NCBI RefSeq assembly: GCF_000143415.4
Contig: NW_003314295.1
Coordinates: 1,721,950-1,785,949 of the forward strand
From: Selaginella moellendorffii
Taxonomy: Eukaryota; Streptophyta; Lycopodiopsida; Selaginellales; Selaginellaceae
DNA length: 64,000 bases
Direction: 5' to 3'
Part shown: positions 53,580 through 62,621 of the stretch, piece after piece
How the letters are laid out: every line of letters starts with the position of its first letter
Numbering within the stretch: the stretch's first letter is position 1
The notes under the pieces: generated by a model
Seen by the model: only the letters and a program-made list of their open reading frames with translations
What the model was told of the DNA's origin: nothing
Databases searched by the model: none
Program-made: the position numbers and the translations under genes

Positions 53580-54175
53580 ATGGCGGCCTTGACAACAATC
53601 TGGCAGCCTGCTACTTCGGAACGATCAGCCACTCGAAGATCTTCCATGGTATGTATGAGCATCTGTTTGTAGGATACATCGAACGAGCGCATTTCCAGAT
53701 CCACACGGGATTTCGCCGACTCACACCAAGAGCCAAGAGAAACTCTACAAGGTGCTCAGTGTCACACCAAGAGCAAAGCTGCTCGAATAGAGTTCCAACA
53801 TTCTGGGAGCGTTTGTTGCTTGCCTGGCAAGTTCTCTTCCCGCCTTCAAACTCTAGCGCAGAGACAAGTGCCAACATCGCGAAGCAGCGGTTGAAGATGG
53901 TTCTCATCGCAGATAGGTGTGCTGTAAGCGACGCAGCGAAGCGGATGATCGTCTCCAACGTTGTTGGAGCAATGTCTCATTTTGTCGAGGTTGAGTCGGA
54001 GGAGAAGGTCCAGCTAAACGTGACGACCGATTCTGAGCTTGGCACCATTTACTCCATCACTATTCCGGTGAGAAGAGTAAAGCCAGAGTATCAGCTTTCC
54101 TCCAAAGATTTGGAGGGCGTGGAGCTAGCGGAAGGATTGACGTGCAACATTGTTCTCGATCCTCGGGAACCATAG
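53580..54175 (+). CDS. MINE1: Plastid division site-placement protein MinE
   Basis: Two exons: 53580-53648 and 53699-54175, giving 181 aa. Exon 1 (MAALTTIWQPATSERSATRR) plus the first part of exon 2 look like a plastid transit peptide. The first splice (CATG|GTATGT to TTTCCAG) keeps the frame. The MinE core reads FWERLLLAWQVLFPPSN, ANIAKQRLKMVLIADRCAVS, SHFVEVESEEKVQLNV and LGTIYSITIPVRRVKPEYQ, close to Arabidopsis MinE1. MinE drives MinD oscillation or release so that the FtsZ ring forms at mid-plastid. The C-terminal extension (LTCNIVLDPREP) ends 23 bp before the convergent PPR gene's stop, and the start lies 153 bp after the PPR stop upstream. An uninterrupted frame from 53465 also reaches the core but lacks a convincing transit peptide. 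Confidence 0.93.
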
Positions 54176-54198
54176 CCAGCAGCATCCAACTCTTGTTT

Positions 54199-56145
54199 CT
54201 ACCTCGTTGTTTGCAAACGAGGTAGTTTGATTGGAGCAAGGAAGTTCGACACCAGCACATAGTTTGCAGCTTCTTCTGTTTGTAGAGACGCTACGTTCCC
54301 TGCTACTCGACTCCCTCCACGGAGATCATTCTTGGAAGCTCCAAGAACACATCTCCATTCCATAGCATCCGGCACAAAAGGCATGTTCTTTACCAGATCG
54401 TGGGCCTCGTCGAGGTGTCCAGCCCGTCCTAGCACGTCGATCATGCAGCAAAAGTGCTGCTTCCCAGGTCTAATCCCAAAGTCCACCACCATCGAAACGA
54501 AGAAACCGATAGCAATCTCCACGGTGCCCCCGTGACAGCACGCAACGTAAACGGACACAAAGCTCGTCTCGTCCGGCATCGCCAAGAGCTTCATGGTGCT
54601 GAAAAAGTCGAGAGCATCGCCAAAGAGTCCATTACAAGAGTAAGCGACGAGCATGGCATTCAGAGCAACAAGGTTCTGCTCTGGTAATCGATCGAACAGA
54701 CTCTTGGCCTGCAAGAACCGCCCACACTTTGCATAAGTCGCAAGGATGGTGTTCCACGACACAGAGTCCCTCTCGGCCATCTCTTCAAAAACAAACTCGG
54801 CGTGTCGCAGCATCCCGTTTTGCGAGAAGCCGCAGAGCAGCGAGTTCCAAGTGACCACATTCTTCTCGGGCATTTTTCCAAGCAATCCAAGGGCTTGCTC
54901 GATGTGGCCATTCTGGGCGTAGGCAGTAAGCATGGCCGTCCAAGTAACTACGGTAAGCTCTGGCATGTTTGCAAAGAACCGGCTAGCTTCTTCCACGTAC
55001 CCGCGCGACGCATAAGCGTGTAGCATGCTCGTCGATGAGACCAAGTCCCCAAATGGCATTCGATCGAACAGACACTTCGCCTCTTCCAGATGATCAGCTT
55101 GGACGAATCCAGCCAACATGGAGTTCCAAGTTACCAAGCTATGGTTTGGCATCGCATCGAAGATCTTCTTTGCATCGCGGAGATGCCCGTTTTGAGCGCT
55201 CGCTCCAAGCATCGTCGTCCAGGACACAAGATTCTTCTCCGGCATGCGCTTGAAAACCTCTTTTGCTTCGTCCAAGCCCTCATTCAGCGCAGTCGCAGAC
55301 AACAAAGCGTTCCACGAGATTAAGTTGTGCTTCGGCATGTCATTGAATACGTTCTTTGTCTCGCCCAAGTGACCGTTTTGGCCATATCCAGTAAGCATGG
55401 CATTCCACGACGCCAAATCCCTCAACCCCATCTCATCAAACAAGCGCTTGGCGCCCTCCACATCGGCGGCCTGGGAATAAGCCGAGAGCATCGCGTTCCA
55501 GCTTACCAGGTTCTTCTCCGGCATGCCGCTGAACAAGATACTCGCCTCCGACAGATGCCCACGCCGGGCAAGTGCAGAGATCATCGATGTCCACGTCACC
55601 TGGTTGTGCTCCGGCATTTTTTCGTACGTGCGCTTTGCATCTTCAAAGATGGCGTGCTGGGAGTAGCAGCAAAGTAGAGCATTCCAAGATACCACATTTC
55701 TTTCTGGCATGTGCGTAAACGTTTTCTCAGCTTTATCGAGATGCCCACAATGGGCATAAGCTGACAGCATCGAGGTCCACGTCAGAAGATTCCGCTCCGG
55801 CATCGTGTCAAACACCCCTTCGGCCTGATTAAGTTTGCTGCTTTGGGCGTACGCAGCCAACATGGCATTCCACGTAATCACGTCTCTAACCGGGACGCCC
55901 TCAAACACCTCTCGGGCGTTTTGCAGATGCCCGTTCTGGGCATATGCAGCCAGCATCGCCGTCCACGTCGTCACGTCCCGGCACGGGCACTGGTCAAAGA
56001 TCTCCTTCGCCCGCTCGACCTGCCCAACTCGGGCGTAAGTCGATATCATCGAATTCCAGTTCAGTGGATCGCTGTTAGAGCTGTCGGGGAGAACCCGGTT
56101 CGCCATGCCCAAGCTCCCAATCTCGCCTCTCTTGAGTTGGGCCAT
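54199..56145 (-). CDS. Pentatricopeptide repeat protein, S-type repeats, intronless
   Basis: 648 aa in one exon. About seventeen 31-residue repeats run from DPLNWNSMISTYARVGQVER through DVTTWTAMLAAYAQNGHLQN to NLVALNAMLVAYSCNGLFGD. The terminal PPRs follow (PDETSFVSVYVACCHGG, KQHFCCMIDVLGRAGHLDEA and DAMEWRCVLGA), again without an E or DYW domain. The N-terminus is short and lacks an obvious targeting signal, so the true start may differ. Broken copies of its middle part occur at 31.4, 32.1-32.5, 40.4-40.7 and 41.6-41.8 kb, so it belongs to the family that has spread locally. RNA target unknown. Confidence 0.92.
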   Translation of the reverse strand: MAQLKRGEIGSLGMANRVLPDSSNSDPLNWNSMISTYARVGQVERAKEIFDQCPCRDVTTWTAMLAAYAQNGHLQNAREVFEGVPVRDVITWNAMLAAYAQSSKLNQAEGVFDTMPERNLLTWTSMLSAYAHCGHLDKAEKTFTHMPERNVVSWNALLCCYSQHAIFEDAKRTYEKMPEHNQVTWTSMISALARRGHLSEASILFSGMPEKNLVSWNAMLSAYSQAADVEGAKRLFDEMGLRDLASWNAMLTGYGQNGHLGETKNVFNDMPKHNLISWNALLSATALNEGLDEAKEVFKRMPEKNLVSWTTMLGASAQNGHLRDAKKIFDAMPNHSLVTWNSMLAGFVQADHLEEAKCLFDRMPFGDLVSSTSMLHAYASRGYVEEASRFFANMPELTVVTWTAMLTAYAQNGHIEQALGLLGKMPEKNVVTWNSLLCGFSQNGMLRHAEFVFEEMAERDSVSWNTILATYAKCGRFLQAKSLFDRLPEQNLVALNAMLVAYSCNGLFGDALDFFSTMKLLAMPDETSFVSVYVACCHGGTVEIAIGFFVSMVVDFGIRPGKQHFCCMIDVLGRAGHLDEAHDLVKNMPFVPDAMEWRCVLGASKNDLRGGSRVAGNVASLQTEEAANYVLVSNFLAPIKLPRLQTTR

Positions 56146-58655
56146 CCACCTAGCATTTAGTTTCCCCTCTCTTAAAGCTCTTGATTTGATGACATCAAAA
56201 GCCTGTAATGCATAGATCCTTCTTCCTTGCTCCCGGGCAGAAAGCCAGCGTCACTGTTCATCCCCACCACTTTTCGCCACGCACACGGCATCGCCCCCTT
56301 TCGTAGCTTTCTCCTTTCCAGATGGTGCTTTCCAATTGATGAATCATCCTCTACACCCAACACGTCTCTCCCAAGAAATCAAGAAAAATTCCCAAATTTA
56401 TCTTTGGGACCCAAGACTGGAGAGATCTCTCCACCAACAACAAACACAGACACACACGAGTGATGGATCAAATAGACGCCGCGCAAAGATTCCTGGGATC
56501 TTATTTTTTCTGACCACCAAACCAACAACACACCACCCTAGTGTGATGGAATCGAGGACGAAGACGTCTCTTTCCAAACCATGAGATATGCAAAACGGGA
56601 AGGGTTAGCGTGATTAAACGAATAATGCGTCAACCAAATGCCAGCTGTGGGTATATGGGCATGTTTCACATTGTCGCGTTGTATACTGCTAAGAACTACA
56701 AATTAGTGAATAAACTAATTTCCAGGATTAACATATAAGAAAAGGTGACGCAGCCGATGATGACGACACATGGTATGATTTCACGAACTGAAAAATAGTA
56801 CGTAGTAAAAGATTGATCGCTTTGCATGGCTTTGCGCTTGGGAATTGGAAGATGGACCGAACCACATTTTTTGTTAGGAAGTGCAAATTTACCATGTATT
56901 TATTATTTGGGGGAGATTTACAATGGTTATTTGTCATGTTGGTTGATCCACAAAGTCCATGACAAGAAATATAATTTACTAAGTCTAAACCCTGCCCAGT
57001 AGTACTTTTTAGCATGGGAGGAGTGGGCGCTGCTTTGAAAAGATCGCGAATCCAAATCACGAGCTCTCGAGGAGGAGGAGATGTGAATCCCCGATGATTC
57101 AAGTCATGGCTGTTGCGTTGTACGAAAGATCTGACCATGCAAGGAGAAACTTTTAAAAAAAAATTTCCCAGCTGATACTTGAGATCAACCAAGTCCAATT
57201 GCAAACATTCTGTCCTGTCTGGAAAATCTATACACAATTCGACGCTGTCAGGAAGAATAGAATATAGATAAAGGTAAAAAAGAGAACTAAAAAGGATAAG
57301 AAAAAAAACCATGGATGGATCAAAAACCATCCAGGCAGGGAGAGAAAGTGGATCAATCCATCTCTCAATTGTTGTGTTGTTGATCCCTTTTGGCAAAAGT
57401 TTTGCTGGCAAGTTGCTGTTGCTATCACAGCAAACATAGAGCAAGCAAACAACAACAGCACAGCATGGGACAATATACAAATCAATAATTTCATATACTC
57501 GCAAGTCAAAGATTAAAACGCAAAGATTAGAATTCTATCGCAAAAGTTCGGCATTTTCATTTCTGTGGGCTGAAATTTCCGTCGTGCATGTACGGGGTTG
57601 GCTGGAGAATATTCCAACAGGGGTAAAATCACCCATTTAAAAGCTCGAGGGTGGTAACAATTCGTTGTCATGGTTCCGGGATAATGCATTTTGTACCCGC
57701 CCCGTTTGACCAATCAATGCGTTACAGCGTCGCCTGGAAATACCAGAAGGATACGGCGGACGTGGCATCGACCAACATACGTGGATTTGCGCCTAATCGC
57801 GCTTTGCTTAGCCAGAAAGAGAAAAGGAGGCTGCCTGGCCGAAGAAAAAAAAAAAGAAAAGAAAGAGAGAAGAGAGAGAGAGTGTGTGTTGTGTGTGTGT
57901 GTGTGTGTGAGCGAGAGAAAGGTCATAGGGAGTTCTTCAATCCAGCGAAGAGATTTGTAGAGTGTGTGAGGGATTCCTGGGCTGTGGAGCGCGAGAGAGA
58001 GAGAGAGAGAGAAGGAGCTAAGCTTGAGGTTCTCCTTTTTTTTTTTTTCTCCTCTCCTTGCTTTCTCGTGTGCTTGCTTGCTTGCTTGCGCTTGCTCGCT
58101 CGCTTCCAGCGGATTCCACAGCGTTCTCTCGTGCACACACACTGACACACCCCATTTTCCCATCCCTTTCTTCTCTCTCTCTCTTTTTCTCTACTCTCCT
58201 CGCATCTCTAGCACAAGCCCTCGTTTCTTTCTTGCTCCCAGTGCCAATTCTTCGCGGGCGAATCCGGCGCCCTCCTCCTGGGCGTTAGGGATTGGAGCCG
58301 CGGCAATGGCGAGGCGAGCAGCGCATTGGGCTGCATTGGGCGCGCTCCAAATCAGGTGAGACTCGTCCCAATCCCAGCTCCGCCGAAATCCCAGATGGGT
58401 TCCACGGAATTCCTCCCCCAGGGCTCGTGATCTGCTCCACTAGACTGGAATCGCAGCGTCGGCTCGCTCCAGGACATGCGGCGGGCGTGCTTTTGATCCC
58501 CGGGGCTGGATTCGCCGGCTGGAAGCACTTTAGGCTGGATTCGCAGGGTCGCAGCAAATGCCCAGTGGCGGCATTTGGAGGTGTCGTCCGAGCTCCCGCG
58601 AGTGAACAACGATGAGAGATGGGAGAAGAGGAGGAGGAATGTGTAGTGGTGATGG
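56146..58655. other. Spacer and long GA/CT-rich PP2C leader
   Basis: No gene is recognised. A 258-codon minus-strand frame (57504-56728) has no domain and unusual composition. 57862-57909 is a GA/GT microsatellite. T- and CT-rich stretches at 58030-58200 look like a plant 5' UTR. A donor-like CAG|GTGAGA at about 58355 suggests a leader intron, and short upstream ORFs start at 58306 and 58612. Confidence 0.45.
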
Positions 58656-60442
58656 ATGCCGCTGGGGGTATGTGATAGCGCGGCCGGAATGTCTGGGCTC
58701 GTTCCATCGTCCTCGGAGGCAACACCATCTTTGTCAACGCCGCCAGCCTACGAGAGCGATCTCATCTCTTCCGAGAGACACGACAGGAGGAATGCCAGTA
58801 GCAGGACTAGTAGCGGCAGCAGCCTGAGCAGCGGTGGGAGCTCCGGCGCGCTGCTCGATCAAACGCAGCAGCACAGATTACTCCCGGATGGAAGGGATAG
58901 CCAGGAAGAACAGGCGTCGCGCGACCAGGGTGGCGAGGGTGGCGAGGGTGGCGATTGCGTGGCTGCCAACGATATCTTCCCGAGCTATGGATTGGTGTCC
59001 TTCATCGGACGCCGCAAGGAGATGGAGGACGCTGCTACCATCGCTGGAGACTTTCTGTCACTTCCCTGTGACATTGCCCGTCACTCCAGCCAAGATGGTC
59101 ACCATAGCTCGCACCACTTCTTCGGTGTTTACGATGGGCATGGCGGATCCCAGGTAGTGGCACTCTTCTTCATTGTTTGTTCTTGATCGTCTTTCCAGGT
59201 AGCACACTTTTGCAAGGATCGTCTCCACGTCGCTCTAGTGGAACAGATCAAAGAGTCGATAGCTCTGGCCGGGTTTGCCAGTGCAAACGAGGTGACGTGC
59301 TGGAACACCGTGTGGGAGAAGGCTCTCGAGTCGTGCTTCCTCAAAGTTGACGGCGAGATCGACTCGATGTGCCTGCGGCCAGGCAACTGCGACAAGTGCG
59401 AGGTGAACACGGGCGTTTGCTGCGAGACGGTCGGATCCACCGCGGTCGTCGCCGTGGTGAGCTGCTGCCGGATTGTCATAGCAAACTGCGGGGACTCGCG
59501 GGTGGTTCTTTGCCGCGGTGGTCGGGCCATTCCACTCTCGGTGGATCACAAGGTACGTTCAACACACCCAACTTTGCGTTGATCTCTCGTGTTCCAGCCC
59601 GAAAAGGAGGATGAGATGCAACGCATCGAGGACGCCGGCGGTCGAGTCATCTTCTGGAACGGCTACCGAGTCATGGGAATGCTGGCCATGTCCAGAGCGA
59701 TCGGTGAGCTTTGCCATCTTTCGCTTTGCTTTGCTATAAGTTCCATCTTTCGCTTGTTCTTCGCATTAGTTCCATCTTTGTTCTTCGCATGCTTTGCTAT
59801 AAGTTCCATCTTTCGCTTGTTCTTCGCATTAGTTCCATCTTTGTTCTTCGCATGCTTTGCTATAAGTTCCATCTTTCGCTTGTTCTTCGCATTCTTGCTT
59901 GTGGATTGTTTTCGGAGAGAGTGACACAGTCGCATTGGTTTTTTCCAGGCGATCGCTACCTCGACCGCTTCGTCATCCCAAACCCGGACGTCAAGTGCGT
60001 GGTGAGGAGCGACGAGGATGAGTTTCTAGTCCTGGCCAGCGATGGCTTGTGGGACGTTCTCACCAACGAGCAAGTGTGCGAGGTGACGAGGATGTGCCTG
60101 GCGGGGCGGTGCACCAGCAACCTCGACGCTCTCTCGGCACACACGCACGGCACCGAGACCTCCCACGCCCGCGTCGCCGCCGCCTACCTCACCAAGCTCG
60201 CCTACAATCGCCGCAGCGGCGACAACATCAGCGTGCTCGTCGTGGACTTGAAAAGCGGAGTAGCGGCGGCGGCGGGGATGCTCTCCTCGGTTTCTATAAC
60301 TTCCTCCTCCTCTAGCTCTAGTTCTTCGCCCGCGATGCCAGTTTCTACGATGACAAGTACTACTACTACTGCTGCTGCTGCTTCTACCGCTACCGTCGCT
60401 GCTGGATCAACTCCAACATCGGAAGTAGCAGCCACGCCTTGA
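58656..60442 (+). CDS. Protein phosphatase 2C, clade A-like (ABA co-receptor type)
   Basis: Four exons: 58656-59153, 59199-59552, 59598-59703 and 59949-60442, giving 483 aa (472 aa if translation starts at the Met at 58689). After a Ser/Gly/Gln-rich N-terminus the catalytic domain begins [20 protein letters not shown]. Metal-binding motifs are [45 protein letters not shown] and [14 protein letters not shown]. The flap reads [20 protein letters not shown], so the Trp that locks onto ABA receptors (ABI1 Trp300, HAB1 Trp385) is present, with Met at two neighbouring flap positions. Clade A PP2Cs inhibit SnRK2 kinases until ABA-bound PYR/PYL receptors capture them. The C-terminal tail is a low-complexity Ser/Thr/Ala run. 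Intron 3 is a tandem repeat. Confidence 0.92.
59728..59892. repeat. 63-bp tandem repeat, 2.6 copies, in PP2C intron 3
   Basis: Units start at 59728, 59791 and 59854 with GCTTTGCTATAAGTTCCATC and are nearly identical. The unit is 21 codons long, so the upstream frame stays open through the whole array until a stop near 59924. Confidence 0.92.
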
Positions 60443-60743
60443 GAGATTTCTCTTTTCTTATCTACGTTTTCTTTTTTTCTTCCGCGATCGTTCTCCTCCT
60501 CCTTGGTCATCGTCACCTCTTAAGTTTTGGATCTCCTTCCACACGATCTGGCCCAGAGAGACTCGTTCTCTTGTTGAATCACTGTGGACTACTATTAACA
60601 AACGAATTTGTAAATTTATCTCTTGCTCTTTTTGGTGAGAGGTGCTGCTGGGCTGCCAACGCACACTTCTTTTACCCTTGACTCAACACAATCAATGCCA
60701 AGTATCGAAGAAAAATAGCTTACCATAGTCCAAATATCAAAGA

Positions 60744-60746
<3 letters not shown>

Positions 60747-60792
<46 letters not shown>
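60747..60792. repeat. (TC)23 microsatellite
   Basis: Uninterrupted TC dinucleotide run, about 300 bp after the PP2C stop codon. Confidence 0.98.
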
Positions 60793-60798
<6 letters not shown>

Positions 60799-61988
60799 AT
60801 TCGTAGTCGTAGTCGTAGTAAACAAGTGTCAATCAGCGTGGAGTTTTGATTTCTTGTCAAGGCCTGGCCTGGCAGAAGAAAAACACAGCCACACAAAATG
60901 GACCTTCTCTCGGCAGCTCGGAGGAGAATTTGACCAGCAACTAAAAGCTAGGCTATTCCTCTCTCTTGGAGTTTTTAACTCTTCCAGTATCATCCTCCTT
61001 CGTCCGCGTAATTTCTTGTGCTCTGGGCCGAGGAGGGGCGAGAGGCCATTTTTTCAAATCGCCCCCATGGTCCTTGAGGCAAGCTTCGCCATAAACAATG
61101 TTACAACCTCAGTCTCAAGAAGCCGAGCCTTTACAGATGCCCATTCCCGGTATGTGTCTCAGCGTGCGTGAACTATAAACAAATGGTTGCGGGCTGGCCG
61201 GATTAGATTAAACATGACACTTGGGTACATTGGTTACTTTCAAAGCTGTACCATGAATCTTCAGCTATGGCGGCAAAGGCTTGCTGTGTCACATCTTTTC
61301 ATTTATAAAAGCTGAAGTAAGCTCTTTGAGGTGATGGGCTTGCTGCGTGGTGGACTGATCCAAGAGGGGTGGACCAACATTTTGTACTGAACGATGTCCT
61401 TGTTTATTATTTATTTATATTTATAGTATATATATAATTATTATATTACTATTATTAGTAGTAGTAGTATTGTCTTTGTGATAGAATTCCCCGTGGGGAT
61501 CATCCTCCACCATTTTGTCTTGAGGATCCATTCATGGGAATGTGAGCGCAATTTGCTAAGTTAAGCGCAGCTCGATTTCACACAACTCAAAGCTGCCGGA
61601 AAGATTAAAAACTTTCTCTCTTTCCTGGAGAGGAGCAAAGGTTCTCAAATCCCCATGCAATGGCTGCCATCACCTCAAGCAGAAGAAACCATTAAAATCG
61701 AGAGAGGGATAGATAGACAAGAATATGGTCATGTCATTGAGCGCATCTTCTAGCTTATTTATACCCGTGATTAGATTACGATCGATCCTCTCTAGGCTCT
61801 AGTTCATCTGCGGTGCTAATAGCTTTTGTTCTTACAGTTTCGAAGGCTATGGTTTATAGTATCTAGTGTGTCTGCGAGTGTTTGTGTGTGCTTGGACGCG
61901 AGCGTTCGTGTTCCTCTTTTGTGTTGTTTTTCACCGGTTCTTTAGCTAGAGAAAACCCAGAGAGGTCAACGCCGCTTCAGATCACTCG
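60793..61988. other. Spacer and EPFL promoter, no gene recognised
   Basis: Contains an A/T-rich simple-sequence stretch at 61400-61475, with TAG trinucleotides, and no supported gene. The right end is probably EPFL promoter and leader. Confidence 0.45.
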
Positions 61989-62621
61989 ATGTGCAACATG
62001 CCAAGGCGATATCTCTGCGAGATTGTTCTTGTTTTGCTCGCGCTGCAAGCGATCCTGGCTCGCGGCAGATTCAATAGCGATGGTAAGAGCTGCAACCCGA
62101 TAATCTTGTGACTCACACTCGCCTTGTGCTCTAGAGAAACTATGCTGCAGTGACGAGCCACCCGCGAGGAGCGGCGCCAAAGAATCCTTCCAGGTTTGTG
62201 TCTGGATCATCTATCAATACGTAATCGTCTATCTCTTTCGCAGAAGCACAAGGCAGCAAGAGCACCGAGAACATCGAGCACAGCTATGGACAAGACAGTG
62301 GTTGGATCAACGCCTCCGAGCTGCCTGAACAAATGCGCCTCTTGCACACCGTGTCAGCTCGTCAAGGCTCTGGGGGAGGACAAGAAGATCGGATCGAGCC
62401 CCCCGAGCTGCAATAACAAGTGCAACGCTTGCGTTCCTTGCCAGGCGGTGCAAACACCCATGTCGTCCTCGAATCCCCGCGAAGAACACCAAGAACAGCC
62501 GCGTGAAGAGCGCGATAATCAAGACGATCGCGAGGTCGGGGAGCACTTCATTGTTGGGTTCTCAAACTACATGCCAGAGACTTGGAAGTGTAAATGTGGC
62601 AACCAGTTCTTTAGTCCGTAA
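61989..62621 (+). CDS. EPIDERMAL PATTERNING FACTOR-like (EPFL) secreted peptide with duplicated half-domain
   Basis: Three exons: 61989-62082, 62135-62193 and 62244-62621, giving 176 aa with consistent phases. Exon 1 encodes a signal peptide (CEIVLVLLALQAILARG). The C-terminal block matches EPFL peptides: GSSPPSCNNKCNACVPCQAV, a variable acidic loop, then NYMPETWKCKCGNQFF. EPF/EPFL peptides are cleaved and secreted and signal through ERECTA-family kinases and TMM to set stomatal spacing and organ growth. Directly before this block, in the same exon, is a second PPSC half: GSTPPSCLNKCASCTPCQLV. The protein therefore has two tandem four-Cys halves but one WKCKCGN end, ten Cys in all. The loop (about 40 residues) is also long. 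Which half pairs with the CKC Cys is unknown. Confidence 0.9.

Noticed and set aside
56728-57504. 258-codon minus-strand open frame
   Set aside because: Long but with no family feature, odd composition and no coding-style neighbours; treated as chance.
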